A DNA stretch of 64,000 bases from Pseudomonas poae (GCA_028869255.1 CP110972.1:3539001-3603000), one strand, 5' to 3'. Positions 9,692 through 19,241 are shown, numbered from the stretch's first letter. The notes: a model not told the origin generated them from the letters alone. Made by a program: numbers and translations.

Positions 9692-9717
9692 CCACCTGAT
9701 CCAGATGGATCAGGTGG
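9692..9717. terminator. Perfect hairpin between convergent genes
   Basis: CCACCTGATCC, loop AGAT, GGATCAGGTGG: an 11-bp perfect stem with no T tract, so probably an attenuator or mRNA 3'-end stabiliser rather than a textbook terminator. Confidence 0.5.
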
Positions 9718-9755
9718 TGTCAGAGCCAGCGCCCACGCTGGCACTGCAGGGTTCT

Positions 9756-10574
9756 TCAGCTTCGGGCGAAGGCTACTGCCGCCTCAAACTGCTCTTGTGT
9801 CGGCCGCACCCCGGTATAAAGCACAAACTGCTCCAACGCCTGGATCGCGATCACTTCCAGCCCGGTAATCACCCGTTTGCCCTGGGCACGCCCACGCACG
9901 ATCAATGGTGTTTCGGCGGGAATCGCCACCACATCGAAGACAGTCTCCGCTGCATCCACAGCCTGCGCTGCAAACGCCAGCGCATCCGCCTCGGCCCCTC
10001 CGGTCATGCCGATAGGCGTCACGTTGATCAGCATCTGCGGGCGTAAATCCCCGAGTTGCGCCTGCCACTCATACCCCAGGTTGCGGGCCAGTGCCCTGCC
10101 CGCCGTTTCATTGCGCGCCACAATCAGGCCATTGGCGTAACCGCCATCGCGCAAGGCGCTGGCCACGGCTTTGGCCATGCCGCCGCTGCCATGCAGGGCA
10201 AAGGTCGAATCCTTGGGCACGGCGTGCTTTTTAAGCAATTGTTCGATGGCGATGTAGTCAGTGTTGTACGCCTTCAGGTGCCCATTGGTGTTGACGATGG
10301 TGTTCAGGGAGTCGATGGCTTGAACTGAATCGTCGAGTTCGTCCACTAAGGCGATGGCAGCTTCCTTGAAGGGCATGGACACCCCGCAGCCACGCACACC
10401 CAAGGCGCGGATACCACCTATCGCGCCGGGCAAATCCTGGCTGCTGAAGGCTTTATAGTAGAAGTTCAGACCCAGCTGTTCGTACAGGTGGTTATGAAAT
10501 CGCAGGCCAAAATTCCCGGGGCGCGCCGACAGTGACATACACAGTTGGGTGTCCTTGTTGGGGTGCATCTGCAT
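9756..10574 (-). CDS. Shikimate dehydrogenase-like protein (SDH-L / HI0607 type)
   Basis: 272 aa. The AroE catalytic Lys is in GCGVSMPFK near residue 70 and the catalytic Asp in YNTDY near 107; the nucleotide-binding loop HGSGGMAKAVASAL is near 128-141. The N-terminus CMSLSARPGNFGLRFHNHLY is that of the shikimate-dehydrogenase-like (HI0607) group rather than housekeeping AroE, and members have weak shikimate activity with an unclear physiological substrate. AAAGGAG sits well before the ATG at 10574. No aromatic-pathway neighbours. Confidence 0.85.
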   Translation of the reverse strand: MQMHPNKDTQLCMSLSARPGNFGLRFHNHLYEQLGLNFYYKAFSSQDLPGAIGGIRALGVRGCGVSMPFKEAAIALVDELDDSVQAIDSLNTIVNTNGHLKAYNTDYIAIEQLLKKHAVPKDSTFALHGSGGMAKAVASALRDGGYANGLIVARNETAGRALARNLGYEWQAQLGDLRPQMLINVTPIGMTGGAEADALAFAAQAVDAAETVFDVVAIPAETPLIVRGRAQGKRVITGLEVIAIQALEQFVLYTGVRPTQEQFEAAVAFARS

Positions 10575-10736
10575 GGAAAACTCCTTTGAGTAAGCAAATC
10601 GGTACAGACCTTACACAACCTTTACCTATCGGCCGTGCTGTTTTTCAGAAATACGTTGTCTTAAAAGTATCCCCGCGACATTACTTGAGTCTATTGATTG
10701 CAGACCACAAGCGCAGGGGCTAACCGAGGAATGACC

Positions 10737-11084
10737 ATGATTCGTAAAATCCCCAAGATCGCCTTGCTTATCGGTGCACTCGCTATGGCAGGCCAAGCCT
10801 CCGCCCACGGTGGCGGATGGGGTGGCCCGGCCGTCTTGGGTGCGATAGTCGGCGCAGCCGTCGTGGGCTCCGTGGTTGCCAGCCAACCCCGTGAGGTCTA
10901 TGTGCAACAGCCGGTGTATGTGCAGCCACAGCCGGTCTATGCAGCTCCACCGCCGGTCTATTACGCACCGCCACCACCGGTGTATGTGCAACAGCAGGTT
11001 TATTACCGGCCGGCGCCGGTCTATTACGGCCCACCGCGTGGCTACTACGGCCCTCCCCACGGCTATTACGGTCGCGGCTGGTAA
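10737..11084 (+). CDS. Secreted Pro/Tyr/Gly-rich low-complexity protein
   Basis: 115 aa from the ATG at 10737; the ATG at 10731 is too close to the GAGGA ribosome-binding site. Signal peptide to about residue 21 (AGQASA-HGGG), a short glycine/alanine hydrophobic stretch (AVLGAIVGAAVVGSVV) and then repeated PVY and YYGPP units to the end. Similar to small pseudomonad exported proteins of unknown function; the hydrophobic Gly-rich segment resembles a glycine-zipper. A terminator follows. Confidence 0.75.
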   Translation: MIRKIPKIALLIGALAMAGQASAHGGGWGGPAVLGAIVGAAVVGSVVASQPREVYVQQPVYVQPQPVYAAPPPVYYAPPPPVYVQQQVYYRPAPVYYGPPRGYYGPPHGYYGRGW

Positions 11085-11108
11085 GCGGCAATCATCACGT
11101 CTGACACT

Positions 11109-11137
11109 GGCCTCGCCCACACGCGGGGCCTTTTTTT
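11109..11137 (+). terminator. Intrinsic terminator
   Basis: GGCCTCGC, loop CCACAC, GCGGGGCC (one wobble pair), followed by seven T; 25 bases after the Pro/Tyr-rich gene. Confidence 0.85.
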
Positions 11138-11316
11138 GCGTGCAAAGTCCGAATTTATCGTGCCAAGGTCGCTCTGAGGACAATGGATGAGGCGTAATCG
11201 CACATGATTGACGCCAATGTCTACTTGCTTGATCAGGGCTTGCGCTGTCATGTTTGCGTCACGACATACTCTCATTCTCGATCCTGTCCACCCAATAACA
11301 ACAAGGACGACTGACC

Positions 11317-11511
11317 ATGCCCACGCAAAACCCACACCGCACCGCTGGCCTCTGTACGTCGAGCAAGGTGTACAGCGCCCTGACGGAGCTTAAGCACCTG
11401 GAAGGCCATCGCAGCGCAAAATTCCTCGCGCTGCTGGCGGAAAACCTGGTGCGCAAAGGCTTGCTCAGTGAGCAGGAGGTAGTGAATATGCTCGATCAGG
11501 TGGTGGACTGA
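11317..11511 (+). CDS. Small helical protein of unknown function
   Basis: 64 aa with a plausible ribosome-binding site (AAGGACG) before the ATG. The sequence is predicted helical and amphipathic (KVYSALTELKHLEGHRSAKFLALLAENLV, then LLSEQEVVNMLDQVVD). No family recognised. No competing frame is stronger here, and the spacing to the next small gene suggests a short operon or two independent small genes. Confidence 0.55.
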   Translation: MPTQNPHRTAGLCTSSKVYSALTELKHLEGHRSAKFLALLAENLVRKGLLSEQEVVNMLDQVVD

Positions 11512-11602
11512 CGCCTCGCGTCGATGTCGACTATCGAGATTGGTGATTTTTCCTACACAGCCCGGCGCCGTAATGTGACCTCCATAGCGATTGGAGGTAC
11601 TT

Positions 11603-11785
11603 ATGCCCACTGTTCAGATCATGTCCGTTATCGGCAGCGCCGTCCCCGCCCCTCTGCGGGAACTGGGTTTGCTCGCCTGCTGGTACCTGGTACGCGACGG
11701 CGAAGCCATCAGCGGCCCATTGACGTCGTTGTCCGCCGCCGAACAACAACTGCAACAGGCCTCGAATTTCAGGCTGCACGCTTGA
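11603..11785 (+). CDS. Small protein of unknown function
   Basis: 60 aa from the ATG at 11603, which has an excellent GGAGG ribosome-binding site 5 bases upstream; the longer in-frame start has none. The segment WYLVRDGEAISGPLTSLSAAEQQL resembles the short GYF-2/'display' type strand-turn motif, but this is not a firm match. Ends 3 bases before the convergent permease gene stops. Confidence 0.6.
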   Translation: MPTVQIMSVIGSAVPAPLRELGLLACWYLVRDGEAISGPLTSLSAAEQQLQQASNFRLHA

Positions 11786-11788
11786 GGT

Positions 11789-12856
11789 TTACGGTAATGG
11801 CAGCTTGACCCGCGGTTTGCTTTCGACGAACAGCGCCCAGCTGGACATAAATAGCGCCGCCACCAGCGGCCCGATCACAAACCCGTTCAGGCCAAACACC
11901 GACAGGCCGCCCAGGGTCGAGATCAGAATCAGGTAGTCCGGCATCTTGGTGTCCTTGCCCACCAGGATCGGGCGCAGCACGTTGTCCACCAACCCGATCA
12001 CAAACACCCCGAACAAGGCCAGCACCACGCCCTGCCAGATCGAACCGCTCAACAGGAAATAGGCGGCCACCGGCCCCCACACAATGCCCGCGCCCACCGC
12101 CGGCAACAGTGACAGAAACGCCATCAGTACCGCCCAGAGCAACGCACTGGGAATGTCGAGGAACCAGAAGATCAAACCGCCCAGCGCACCCTGGGTCACG
12201 GCCACCAGCACGTTGCCCTTGACCGTGGCACGCACCACCCGGTTGAACTTGAGCTGCAAGCGACGCTTCTGCGGCTCGGCCAACGGCACCGCTGTGCGCA
12301 CTTTACGTACCAGCTCCGGGCCATCTCGCAGCAGGAAAAACAGCAGGTACAGCATGATGAAAAAGCTCACCAGGAAATCAAACGTGCCCTGGCCGAAGCT
12401 GAATGCCTGGGTCGCAAAGAACTGACTGCCCTGCATCGCGCTCTTGACGATATTTTCCCGCAGCCCTTCCAGGTTGCCCATGCCGAAGCGGTCCAACAGA
12501 TGCTGGAAGTACGGCGGCAGGAAGTTTTTGAACTGCTCGATATACCCCGCCACATCCAGTTTGCCGCTTTCGATATTTTTGTAGAGCGTCGCACCCTCTT
12601 GCACCAGCAAGACGCTGGTAATGATCACCGGCAGAATTGCGATCACCAGGCACACCATCAAGGTGGTCAGCGAGGTTAAGTTACGGTTCCAGCCGAACCG
12701 CTGCTGCAGGCGGCGCTGCATCGGGGCAAAGATGATGCCGAGGATCACTGCCCAGAACACCGCCCCGTAGAACGGCAGCAATATCCAGATAAACGCGATG
12801 GTCACCAGGGCCAGCAGCAACAGCAGGGTTTTGAATTGCAGGTTGGTTTGATTCAT
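11789..12856 (-). CDS. AI-2E/PerM-family permease
   Basis: 355 aa, the usual family length, with about eight membrane helices in the PerM pattern: three at the N-terminus, a cytoplasmic/periplasmic helical stretch (about 80-140), then a C-terminal block with LPAVGAGIVWGPVAAYFLLSG and LVDNVLRPILVGKDTKMPDYLI, the conserved signature. Members include YdiK, and proteins linked to AI-2 release or Na+/H+ exchange; the substrate here cannot be assigned. Monocistronic by position. Confidence 0.9.
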   Translation of the reverse strand: MNQTNLQFKTLLLLLALVTIAFIWILLPFYGAVFWAVILGIIFAPMQRRLQQRFGWNRNLTSLTTLMVCLVIAILPVIITSVLLVQEGATLYKNIESGKLDVAGYIEQFKNFLPPYFQHLLDRFGMGNLEGLRENIVKSAMQGSQFFATQAFSFGQGTFDFLVSFFIMLYLLFFLLRDGPELVRKVRTAVPLAEPQKRRLQLKFNRVVRATVKGNVLVAVTQGALGGLIFWFLDIPSALLWAVLMAFLSLLPAVGAGIVWGPVAAYFLLSGSIWQGVVLALFGVFVIGLVDNVLRPILVGKDTKMPDYLILISTLGGLSVFGLNGFVIGPLVAALFMSSWALFVESKPRVKLPLP

Positions 12857-13017
12857 GTCCGGTCCATGTCAAAAAAAGCAGGCCGCGTGTGTGCGCCCTG
12901 GTGCTTAGTCCGCTGCAAGCCCTGTGAGTGCCATCTTTGTTGTTAGCGTAGACCCAGATCAATAAAGCCTGTTCAGGCTTGCACTACCCTGCCGCACTTT
13001 TGACCCAAGTAGCGACC

Positions 13018-14331
13018 ATGCCTCCTATTCTCGCCCCCGAACTGCTGGCCCCCGCCGGCACCCTGAAAAACATGCGCTACGCCTTCGCCTACGGTGCCGA
13101 TGCGGTGTACGCCGGCCAGCCGCGCTACAGCCTGCGGGTGCGCAACAATGAGTTCGACCACGCCAACCTGGCTCTCGGCATCCAGGAGGCCCACGCGCTG
13201 GGCAAGCGCTTCTACGTGGTGGTGAACATCGCGCCGCACAACGCCAAGCTCAAGACCTTCCTCAAGGACCTGGCGCCGGTGATCGCCATGGGCCCGGATG
13301 CGCTGATCATGTCCGACCCTGGGTTGATCATGCTGGTACGCCGGCATTTTCCGCAGATGCCAATCCACCTGTCGGTGCAGGCCAACACCGTGAACTGGGC
13401 CAGTGTGGAATTCTGGCAGCAGCACGGTATCTGCCGGGTAATTCTGTCGCGGGAACTGTCGCTGGAAGAGATCGGCGAAATCCGCCAGCAGGTCCCCGCC
13501 ATGGAGCTGGAGGTGTTTGTGCACGGCGCGCTGTGCATGGCCTATTCCGGGCGCTGCCTGCTCTCGGGTTATATGAACAAACGCGATGCCAACCAAGGCA
13601 CCTGCACCAATGCGTGCCGCTGGAAGTACCAGGCCACGCCTGCCGTGGAAAACGCCACTGGCGATATCGTCCAGCCGTATCAGCCGACGCTGGGGCTCGG
13701 CACGCCCACCGATCAGGTGCTCCTGCTCCAGGAAGCCAACCGTCCCGATGAGCAGATGCCCGCCTTCGAAGACGAACACGGCACCTACATCATGAACGCC
13801 AAGGACCTGCGTGCCGTGCAGCACGTGGAGCGCCTGACCCATATGGGCGTGCACTCGCTGAAGATCGAAGGCCGCACCAAATCGCATTTCTACTGCGCGC
13901 GCACCACCCAGGTGTATCGCCAGGCCATCGATGATGCGGTGGCCGGGCGCGCCTTCGACCGCAACCTGATGACTAACCTCGAATCCCTGGCCCAGCGCGG
14001 CTACACCGAAGGCTTCCTGCGCCGCCACGTACACGACGAATACCAGAACTACCAGAACGGCAGCTCGGTGTCGGAGCGCCAGCAGTTTGTCGGGGAACTG
14101 ACCGGCGAGCGCCAAGGAGAGCTGGCCGAGGTCAAGGTGAAGAACCGCTTTGCCGTGGGCAACCACCTGGAATTGATGACGCCCAGCGGCAACTTTCACT
14201 TTGACCTGGCCACTTTGCACAACGCCAAGGGCGAGGCCATCGAGGTAGCGCCGGGGGATGGGCACACCGTCTATGTGCCGCTCCCGGCCGAGATGGACCT
14301 GCAGTTCGGCTTGCTGATGCGCGACGTTTAG
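13018..14331 (+). CDS. trhP: tRNA 5-hydroxyuridine synthesis protein TrhP (U32 peptidase family)
   Basis: 437 aa (E. coli YegQ/TrhP about 450). It opens with PELLAPAGTLKNMRYAFAYGADAVYAG, the U32 hallmark, and includes the cysteine-bearing EVFVHGALCMAYSGRCLLS and NQGTCTNACRWKY segments (about 165-205) and the MGVHSLKIEGRTKS motif near 280. TrhP acts with prephenate in 5-hydroxylation of U34 in certain tRNAs; no proteolysis is expected. The ATG at 13018 was chosen to match family N-termini. Confidence 0.9.
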   Translation: MPPILAPELLAPAGTLKNMRYAFAYGADAVYAGQPRYSLRVRNNEFDHANLALGIQEAHALGKRFYVVVNIAPHNAKLKTFLKDLAPVIAMGPDALIMSDPGLIMLVRRHFPQMPIHLSVQANTVNWASVEFWQQHGICRVILSRELSLEEIGEIRQQVPAMELEVFVHGALCMAYSGRCLLSGYMNKRDANQGTCTNACRWKYQATPAVENATGDIVQPYQPTLGLGTPTDQVLLLQEANRPDEQMPAFEDEHGTYIMNAKDLRAVQHVERLTHMGVHSLKIEGRTKSHFYCARTTQVYRQAIDDAVAGRAFDRNLMTNLESLAQRGYTEGFLRRHVHDEYQNYQNGSSVSERQQFVGELTGERQGELAEVKVKNRFAVGNHLELMTPSGNFHFDLATLHNAKGEAIEVAPGDGHTVYVPLPAEMDLQFGLLMRDV

Positions 14332-14780
14332 CGGGTCGCGAGGCAGAACCGGCGGATCGCTTCACAGGCATGCAACAACGAGTCGTCGTCCAGGGCGTAG
14401 GCGATGCGCAGGTACGGCGCCAGCCCGAATGCACTGCCGTGCACTACAGCCACATTGGCTTCGTCGAGCAAGGCATGGGCCACATCTGAGTCGGTGTGCA
14501 GCCGCTTGCCGGCTGTACACGGCGCCGGTTGGGTTTGAGGGCGAATTATCGCTGCCACCTCGGCACGGCGTGCGGCCACGCGGTCGATGATGCGGTAAGT
14601 GGCGGAGGGTTTGGCGTGGGCCAGGCGCTTGTTCAGCGCATTCACGAGTTCTTCCTTTGCCGCGTGTGATAACCCAGGGTTTCGCGCGACCGCGCCGGGC
14701 AGTTGCAGAAAATCGAGTGTGTCGCAGACCGTGTTGGTATGGAGTTCAGCCAGGCGCTGAAGCGGGTTGGGATGCGGCAT
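14328..14780 (-). pseudogene. Composite remnant with an aminotransferase C-terminus
   Basis: An open frame of about 150 codons. The last 50 residues (DSDVAHALLDEANVAVVHGSAFG, then PYLRIAYALDDDSLLHACEAIRRFC) are plainly the C-terminus of a class I/II PLP aminotransferase, yet the catalytic core with the PLP lysine is absent. The first 90 residues are unrelated to aminotransferases; LAELHTNTVCDTLDFLQLPG faintly recalls the start of RraA-like proteins. It is either a deletion-fusion remnant or a small novel protein. Its stop overlaps the 3' end of trhP on the other strand. Confidence 0.55.
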
Positions 14781-14865
14781 GGAAGTGAGCCCCTGTTGTG
14801 GTTGGGGCTCAAGTCTCACTGAGGGCCGATGATAGGTATATTCGTATTAACAAACCTATGGCTGA

Positions 14866-16545
14866 TCAGATCCTGAACTGACCGACCAACTGCCCCAGGC
14901 GCTGCCCAAGGTCGGCCAGGCTGCGCGAGGTCTGTGCGCCCAACTGGGTTTCATTGGCCACGCTGTCCACCGCCCCGGCAATCTGATGCACGCTGCGGTT
15001 GATCTCTTCGGCCACGGCCGTCTGCTCTTCGGCGGCACTGGCGATCTGCGCGTTCATCGAGTTAATGGTGCCGATCAACTGGGCCATGGTGTCCAGCGAC
15101 GCGCCGGCCTGGTTGGCCTGGGCTGAGGTGCCGTCGCCAGCATCACTGGAACGGCGCATGGCATCCACGGCAGCCTCGGTGCCTTTTTGCAGACGGTCGA
15201 TCATGCCCTGGATTTCCTGGGTGCTGGTTTGGGTGCGGCTGGCCAACGCACGGACTTCGTCGGCAACCACCGCAAACCCGCGCCCGGCCTCCCCGGCCCG
15301 TGCGGCTTCGATCGCGGCGTTGAGCGCCAGCAGGTTGGTTTGCTCGGCAATCGAGCGGATCACGCCGAGCACGCTGACAATCGACGACACATCCTGCTGC
15401 AAGCTATCGAGGGACACGCCGCTGCTGCGGATATCGTTCACCAATGCGTGGATCTGCGCGATGCTGCCGTCCACCACACGCTTGGCGGCCTGGCCTTCCA
15501 CATCGGTTTGCTGCGCGGCCACCGAAGCGCCCTGAGCGCTGCGCGCCACCTCTTGCGCAGCGGATGACATCTCATTGATGGCCGTGGCCACCTGGTCGGT
15601 CTCGTGACGTTGGCGCTCCATGGCCTGCTCGGAACGCTGGGCCTGGTCGGACACCTGGCTCACCAGGCCGGTGAGTTGCGTGGTCATCTCGGTGATCTGG
15701 CGCACCAGGCCGTGGATCTTGTCGACAAACCGGTTGAACGCGCCGGCCAGATCGCCCAGCTCATCCTGGCTGGTGATGGGCAAGCGCCGGGTCAAATCAC
15801 CCTCGCCGGCGGCGATATCGTCGAGGTTGGCCTTCATCAAATGCAGCGGACGCAAGATGGTGTTGGCCAGCAGCATGCCGACGGCGGCGATCACCAGCAG
15901 CACCACCACCGCCACGCCGAGGATGCTCAGCAGCACGCCTTCCATGCGTGTTTTCACCTTGGCCTCGACCACCGCCACCTGGGCTTCAATGCCGTCCAGG
16001 TTGACCGAGGTGCCGATCACCATGTCCCACTTGGGCAGGTATTCGGTATAGCCCATCTTGGGCACCAGCTCGGTTTGCCCAGGCTGGGTCGAGCTGTATT
16101 GCAGGTAATGCGTACCGTCCTTGCCGACCTTGACCAGGTCGCGGTTGACGTAGACACCATTCGGGTCGCGGTTGTCCTTGAAGCTTTTGCCCACGCCGTC
16201 CGGGCTGTTGCCCTTGAACAGGCGGATGGTCTCGGAGTCGTAGCCGAAGAAGTAGCCGTCCTTGCCGTAGCTGGTGTTGGACAGCAGCTTGACCACCTGC
16301 GCCCGCGCCGCCGTATCGCCGGGGGCGGCTGCGTCGTAGAGGGGCTTGATGGTGGTCATGGCCACTTCCACATAACTTTGCAGCGTGGCCTTGGCGTCGT
16401 TGAGCAGGCGCTGGCGGGTTTCATCCACCTCGTTGCGCGCCTGGCCTTGCAGGATCCACACGGTGGTCAGGCTGATGACCACGGCAAACAGCAGCACCGG
16501 GACAATGGCTAGGGACAGGACTTTGGCCTTTAAACTCAGACGCAT
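14866..16545 (-). CDS. Methyl-accepting chemotaxis protein with a single-Cache sensor (CtpM-like)
   Basis: 559 aa. TM1 at about 8-30; periplasmic sensor to about 190 with the single-Cache pattern ([13 protein letters not shown], then [20 protein letters not shown]); TM2 about 205-230; HAMP ([20 protein letters not shown]); signalling domain with the conserved hairpin tip [37 protein letters not shown]. By position and architecture it corresponds to P. aeruginosa PA2652 (CtpM, malate chemoreceptor); the ligand here is inferred from synteny, not seen. No C-terminal CheR/CheB-binding pentapeptide is evident. Confidence 0.88.
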   Translation of the reverse strand: MRLSLKAKVLSLAIVPVLLFAVVISLTTVWILQGQARNEVDETRQRLLNDAKATLQSYVEVAMTTIKPLYDAAAPGDTAARAQVVKLLSNTSYGKDGYFFGYDSETIRLFKGNSPDGVGKSFKDNRDPNGVYVNRDLVKVGKDGTHYLQYSSTQPGQTELVPKMGYTEYLPKWDMVIGTSVNLDGIEAQVAVVEAKVKTRMEGVLLSILGVAVVVLLVIAAVGMLLANTILRPLHLMKANLDDIAAGEGDLTRRLPITSQDELGDLAGAFNRFVDKIHGLVRQITEMTTQLTGLVSQVSDQAQRSEQAMERQRHETDQVATAINEMSSAAQEVARSAQGASVAAQQTDVEGQAAKRVVDGSIAQIHALVNDIRSSGVSLDSLQQDVSSIVSVLGVIRSIAEQTNLLALNAAIEAARAGEAGRGFAVVADEVRALASRTQTSTQEIQGMIDRLQKGTEAAVDAMRRSSDAGDGTSAQANQAGASLDTMAQLIGTINSMNAQIASAAEEQTAVAEEINRSVHQIAGAVDSVANETQLGAQTSRSLADLGQRLGQLVGQFRI

Positions 16546-16750
16546 GGCTTTTCTCTCTTATTAGGCGGCTTGAGAGGTTAACGGCTGGTTGTGGGATATC
16601 TGTAGGTGGGGGGCTGGGGGTGGATCGGTTGTTGGGGTAACGGCTGGGATTGGTTCCGCCCTTACGGCGGGTCACTTTTGAAAGGAGCCCAAAAGTAACC
16701 AAAAGGCTCTTGCCCCACCACTCGGCACCTCGCTTAGGCTCGGTGTGCCC

Positions 16751-17203
16751 GCACGCAGACTTGAATCCGTGGGCCGCCGCGATGGGCCATCCATGGCCCA
16801 GCGCGGCTAACCCGGCGTCCTGCCGGGTTACCCACGGATTCAAGCCTGCGTGCGGCCAGCGTGGTTAATGGGGCGCCTCAGATCAAAGTCAAAAGCAGAG
16901 CACGGCGGCCTGACAGCCGGCCTGAGTGGTGTGGATCAAGAGCGGGAACACAGTGGATTGGCTTTTCTGTGGGAGCTGGCTTGCCTGCGATACAGGCAAC
17001 TCGGTACATCAGGCACACCGGGTTGATGCTTTCGCAGGCAAGCCAGCTCCCACATTTGACCGAGGTCGGCTGTCAGGCCGCCGTGCTTTGCTTTGTTTTT
17101 GATCTGGCCCTTACATCCTTACCGCTGACGAAGTCAGCGATCTTTTGATCTAGGGCTTTTGACTGTGATCTTGATCTGAGGCGCCCCGTCAATCACGCTG
17201 GCC
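16751..17203 (+). repeat. Direct-repeat unit, copy 1 (453 bp)
   Basis: Begins GCACGCAGACTTGAATCCGT. It contains a long imperfect palindrome (CTTGAATCCGTGGG ... CCCACGGATTCAAG, 16761-16844), then a second palindrome from GGGGCGCCTCAGATCAAAG to its complement near 17175-17187. Inside that lies GCACGGCGGCC/GGCCGCCGTGC, and inside that an inverted REP pair (TGTGGGAGCTGGCTTGC ... complement, 16968-17054). Confidence 0.85.
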
Positions 17204-17671
17204 GCACGCAGGCTTGAATCCGTGGGCCGCCGCGATGGGCCATCCTTGGCCCAGCGCGGCTAACCCGGCGTCCTGCCGGGTTACCCACGGATTCAAGCCT
17301 GCGTGCGGCCAGCGTGGTTAATGGGGCGCCTCAGATCAAAGTCAAAAGCAGAGCACGGCGGCCTAGTAGCCGACCTGAGTGGTGTGGATCAAGAGCGGGT
17401 ACGCAGTGGATTGGCTTTTCTGTGGGAGCTGGCTTGTCGGGTCGCCGCATCGCTGCGATGCAGGCACCTCGGTACATCAGGCACACCGAGTTGATGCTTT
17501 CGCAGGCAAGCCAGCTCCCACATTTGACCGAGGTCGGCTGTCAGGCCGCCGTGCTTTGCTTTGTTTTTGATCTGGCCCTTACATCCTTACCGCTGACGAA
17601 GTCAGCGATCTTTTGATCTAGGGCTTTTGACTGTGATCTTGATCTGAGGCGCCCCGTCAATCACGCTGGCC
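17204..17671 (+). repeat. Direct-repeat unit, copy 2 (468 bp)
   Basis: Near-identical to copy 1. The main difference is about 15 extra bases in the REP loop (TCGGGTCGCCGCATCGCTGCG replaces the shorter CTGCGATACAGG region), with scattered substitutions such as CCTAGTAGCCGACC for CCTGACAGCCGGCC. The inner REP pair spans 17421-17523. Confidence 0.85.
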
Positions 17672-17918
17672 GAACGCAGGCTTGAATCCGTGGGCAACCC
17701 GGCAGGACGCCGGGTTAGCCGCGCTGGGCCATGGATGGCCCATCGCGGCGGCCCACGGATTCAAGCCTGCGTGAGGGCACACCGAGCCGGAGGCGAGGTG
17801 CCGAGTGATGGGGCAAAGCGTTTTTGGTTACTTTTTGCGCTCTTCAAAAAGTGACCCGCTGTAAGAGCGGAACCATACGCGGCCGTTACCAAAAAAACGG
17901 ATATACCCCCGCCCTACC

Positions 17919-19241
17919 TCACAACGTCATAGCCGCCAACCACCCAAACGCCAACAACGGAATATTGTAGTGCAGAAAAGTAGGCACCACAGTGTCCCAG
18001 ATATGATGATGCTGCCCGTCAATATTCAACCCCGAAGTCGGCCCAAGCGTGGAATCCGAAGCCGGCGACCCCGCATCCCCCAACGCCCCCGCAGTCCCAA
18101 CAATGCACACAATGGCCACCGGACTAAACCCCAACTGCACACACAACGGCACAAAAATCGCCGCCAGAATCGGCACCGTAGAAAACGACGAACCAATCCC
18201 CATCGTCACCAGCAGCCCCACCAGCAACATCAACAACGCCCCCACCCCCCGGCTATGCCCGATAAAGGCCGCCGAAGTTTCCACCAGCGAACGCACGTCA
18301 CCGGTAGCCTTGAGCACCTCGGCAAACCCCGACGAGGCAATCATGATGAAGCCGATCATCGCCATCATTTTCATGCCTTCAGTGAACAGGTCGTCGGTGT
18401 CGCGCCACCGCACAATGCCCGATACCGAAAAGATCAAAAACCCAGCCAGCGCACCGATGATCATCGAGTCCAGCCACAACTGAATGATAAACGCCGAAGC
18501 AATCGCCAGCCCGGCCACCAGCAGCGTCAGTGGGTTGTATTGCACCGCCACCTGCTCGACCCGCTCGATTTTCTCCAGGTCATACACACGTTTTTTGCGA
18601 TAGCTGACAAACACCGCCACCAACAGCCCCACCACCATGCCCAGCGCAGGCAGGCTCATGGCATGGGTGACGTTGACCTGGCTGATATCCACCCCGCTCT
18701 TGGCCACGTTGGCCAGCAGGATCTGGTTGAGGAAGATATTGCCGAAGCCCACCGGCAGAAACATATACGGCGTGATCAAGCCGAAGGTCATCACACAGGC
18801 GATCAGGCGACGGTCCAGTTGCAGCTTGGTCAGCACGTAAAGCAGCGGCGGCACCAGCAGCGGGATAAACGCAATGTGGATCGGCAGGATGTTCTGCGAG
18901 GCAATCGCCACCACCCACAACAGGCCGATCAGCAGCCATTTGACGTGGCTGCCGCCGCTGGCTTCCTGGCGGTCCACCAGCAGCAGCGCCTTGTCCGCCA
19001 GAGCGTGAGCCAGGCCGGACTTGGCAATCGCCACCGCGAAAGCGCCGAGCAAAGCGTAGGACAATGCCACGGTTGCGCCACCGCCCAACCCGCCATTGAA
19101 GGCGTTGAGCGTGGCCTCGATGCCCAGGCCACCGGTGAGGCCACCCACCAGGGCGCCGACGATGATGGCGATGACCACATGCACGCGGGACAGGCTGAGC
19201 ACCAGCATGGTGCCGACCGCGGCGATGACTGCGTTAATCAT
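17919..19241 (-). CDS. Na+/H+ antiporter-family membrane protein (PA2653-like)
   Basis: 440 aa from the ATG at 19241, which follows GAGGTAACC; the longer open frame upstream is not membrane-like. About 11-12 helices. The C-terminal half has GIGSSFSTVPILAAIFVPLC and ALGDAGSPASDSTLGPTSGLN, typical of the YuiF/NhaC-like antiporter family. Expected role is sodium/proton exchange or organic anion transport. It sits between two chemoreceptors, as I recall PA2653 doing between ctpM and tlpQ. Confidence 0.85.
   Translation of the reverse strand: MINAVIAAVGTMLVLSLSRVHVVIAIIVGALVGGLTGGLGIEATLNAFNGGLGGGATVALSYALLGAFAVAIAKSGLAHALADKALLLVDRQEASGGSHVKWLLIGLLWVVAIASQNILPIHIAFIPLLVPPLLYVLTKLQLDRRLIACVMTFGLITPYMFLPVGFGNIFLNQILLANVAKSGVDISQVNVTHAMSLPALGMVVGLLVAVFVSYRKKRVYDLEKIERVEQVAVQYNPLTLLVAGLAIASAFIIQLWLDSMIIGALAGFLIFSVSGIVRWRDTDDLFTEGMKMMAMIGFIMIASSGFAEVLKATGDVRSLVETSAAFIGHSRGVGALLMLLVGLLVTMGIGSSFSTVPILAAIFVPLCVQLGFSPVAIVCIVGTAGALGDAGSPASDSTLGPTSGLNIDGQHHHIWDTVVPTFLHYNIPLLAFGWLAAMTL

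Larger units (their letters stand above)
16652..17875. repeat. Nested inverted-repeat array filling the 1.37-kb intergenic gap
   Basis: The outer arms (about 16652-16850 and 17679-17875) are inverted copies: GGTTCCGCCCTTACGGCGGG on the left returns, diverged, as CCCGCTGTAAGAGCGGAACC on the right, with matched TTTTGGTTACTTTT and CGGCACCTCG segments. Between them are two direct copies of a 453-468-bp unit that is itself palindromic at several levels. It lies between the chemoreceptor and the convergent-side antiporter gene. Open frames inside (for example 16861-17148 and 17314-17616) are repeat translations, not genes. Confidence 0.85.

Noticed and set aside
12973..14265. A 430-codon minus-strand frame.
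   Set aside because: Antisense shadow of trhP.
16861..17616. Two near-identical small frames (16861-17148 and 17314-17616) that look like a duplicated gene.
   Set aside because: They are translations of the nested palindromic repeat, run through the REP hairpin, and lack ribosome-binding sites and codon bias.
16652..17875. Repeats considered as a CRISPR array.
   Set aside because: Units are over 450 bp, internally palindromic and without unique spacers; no cas genes are present.
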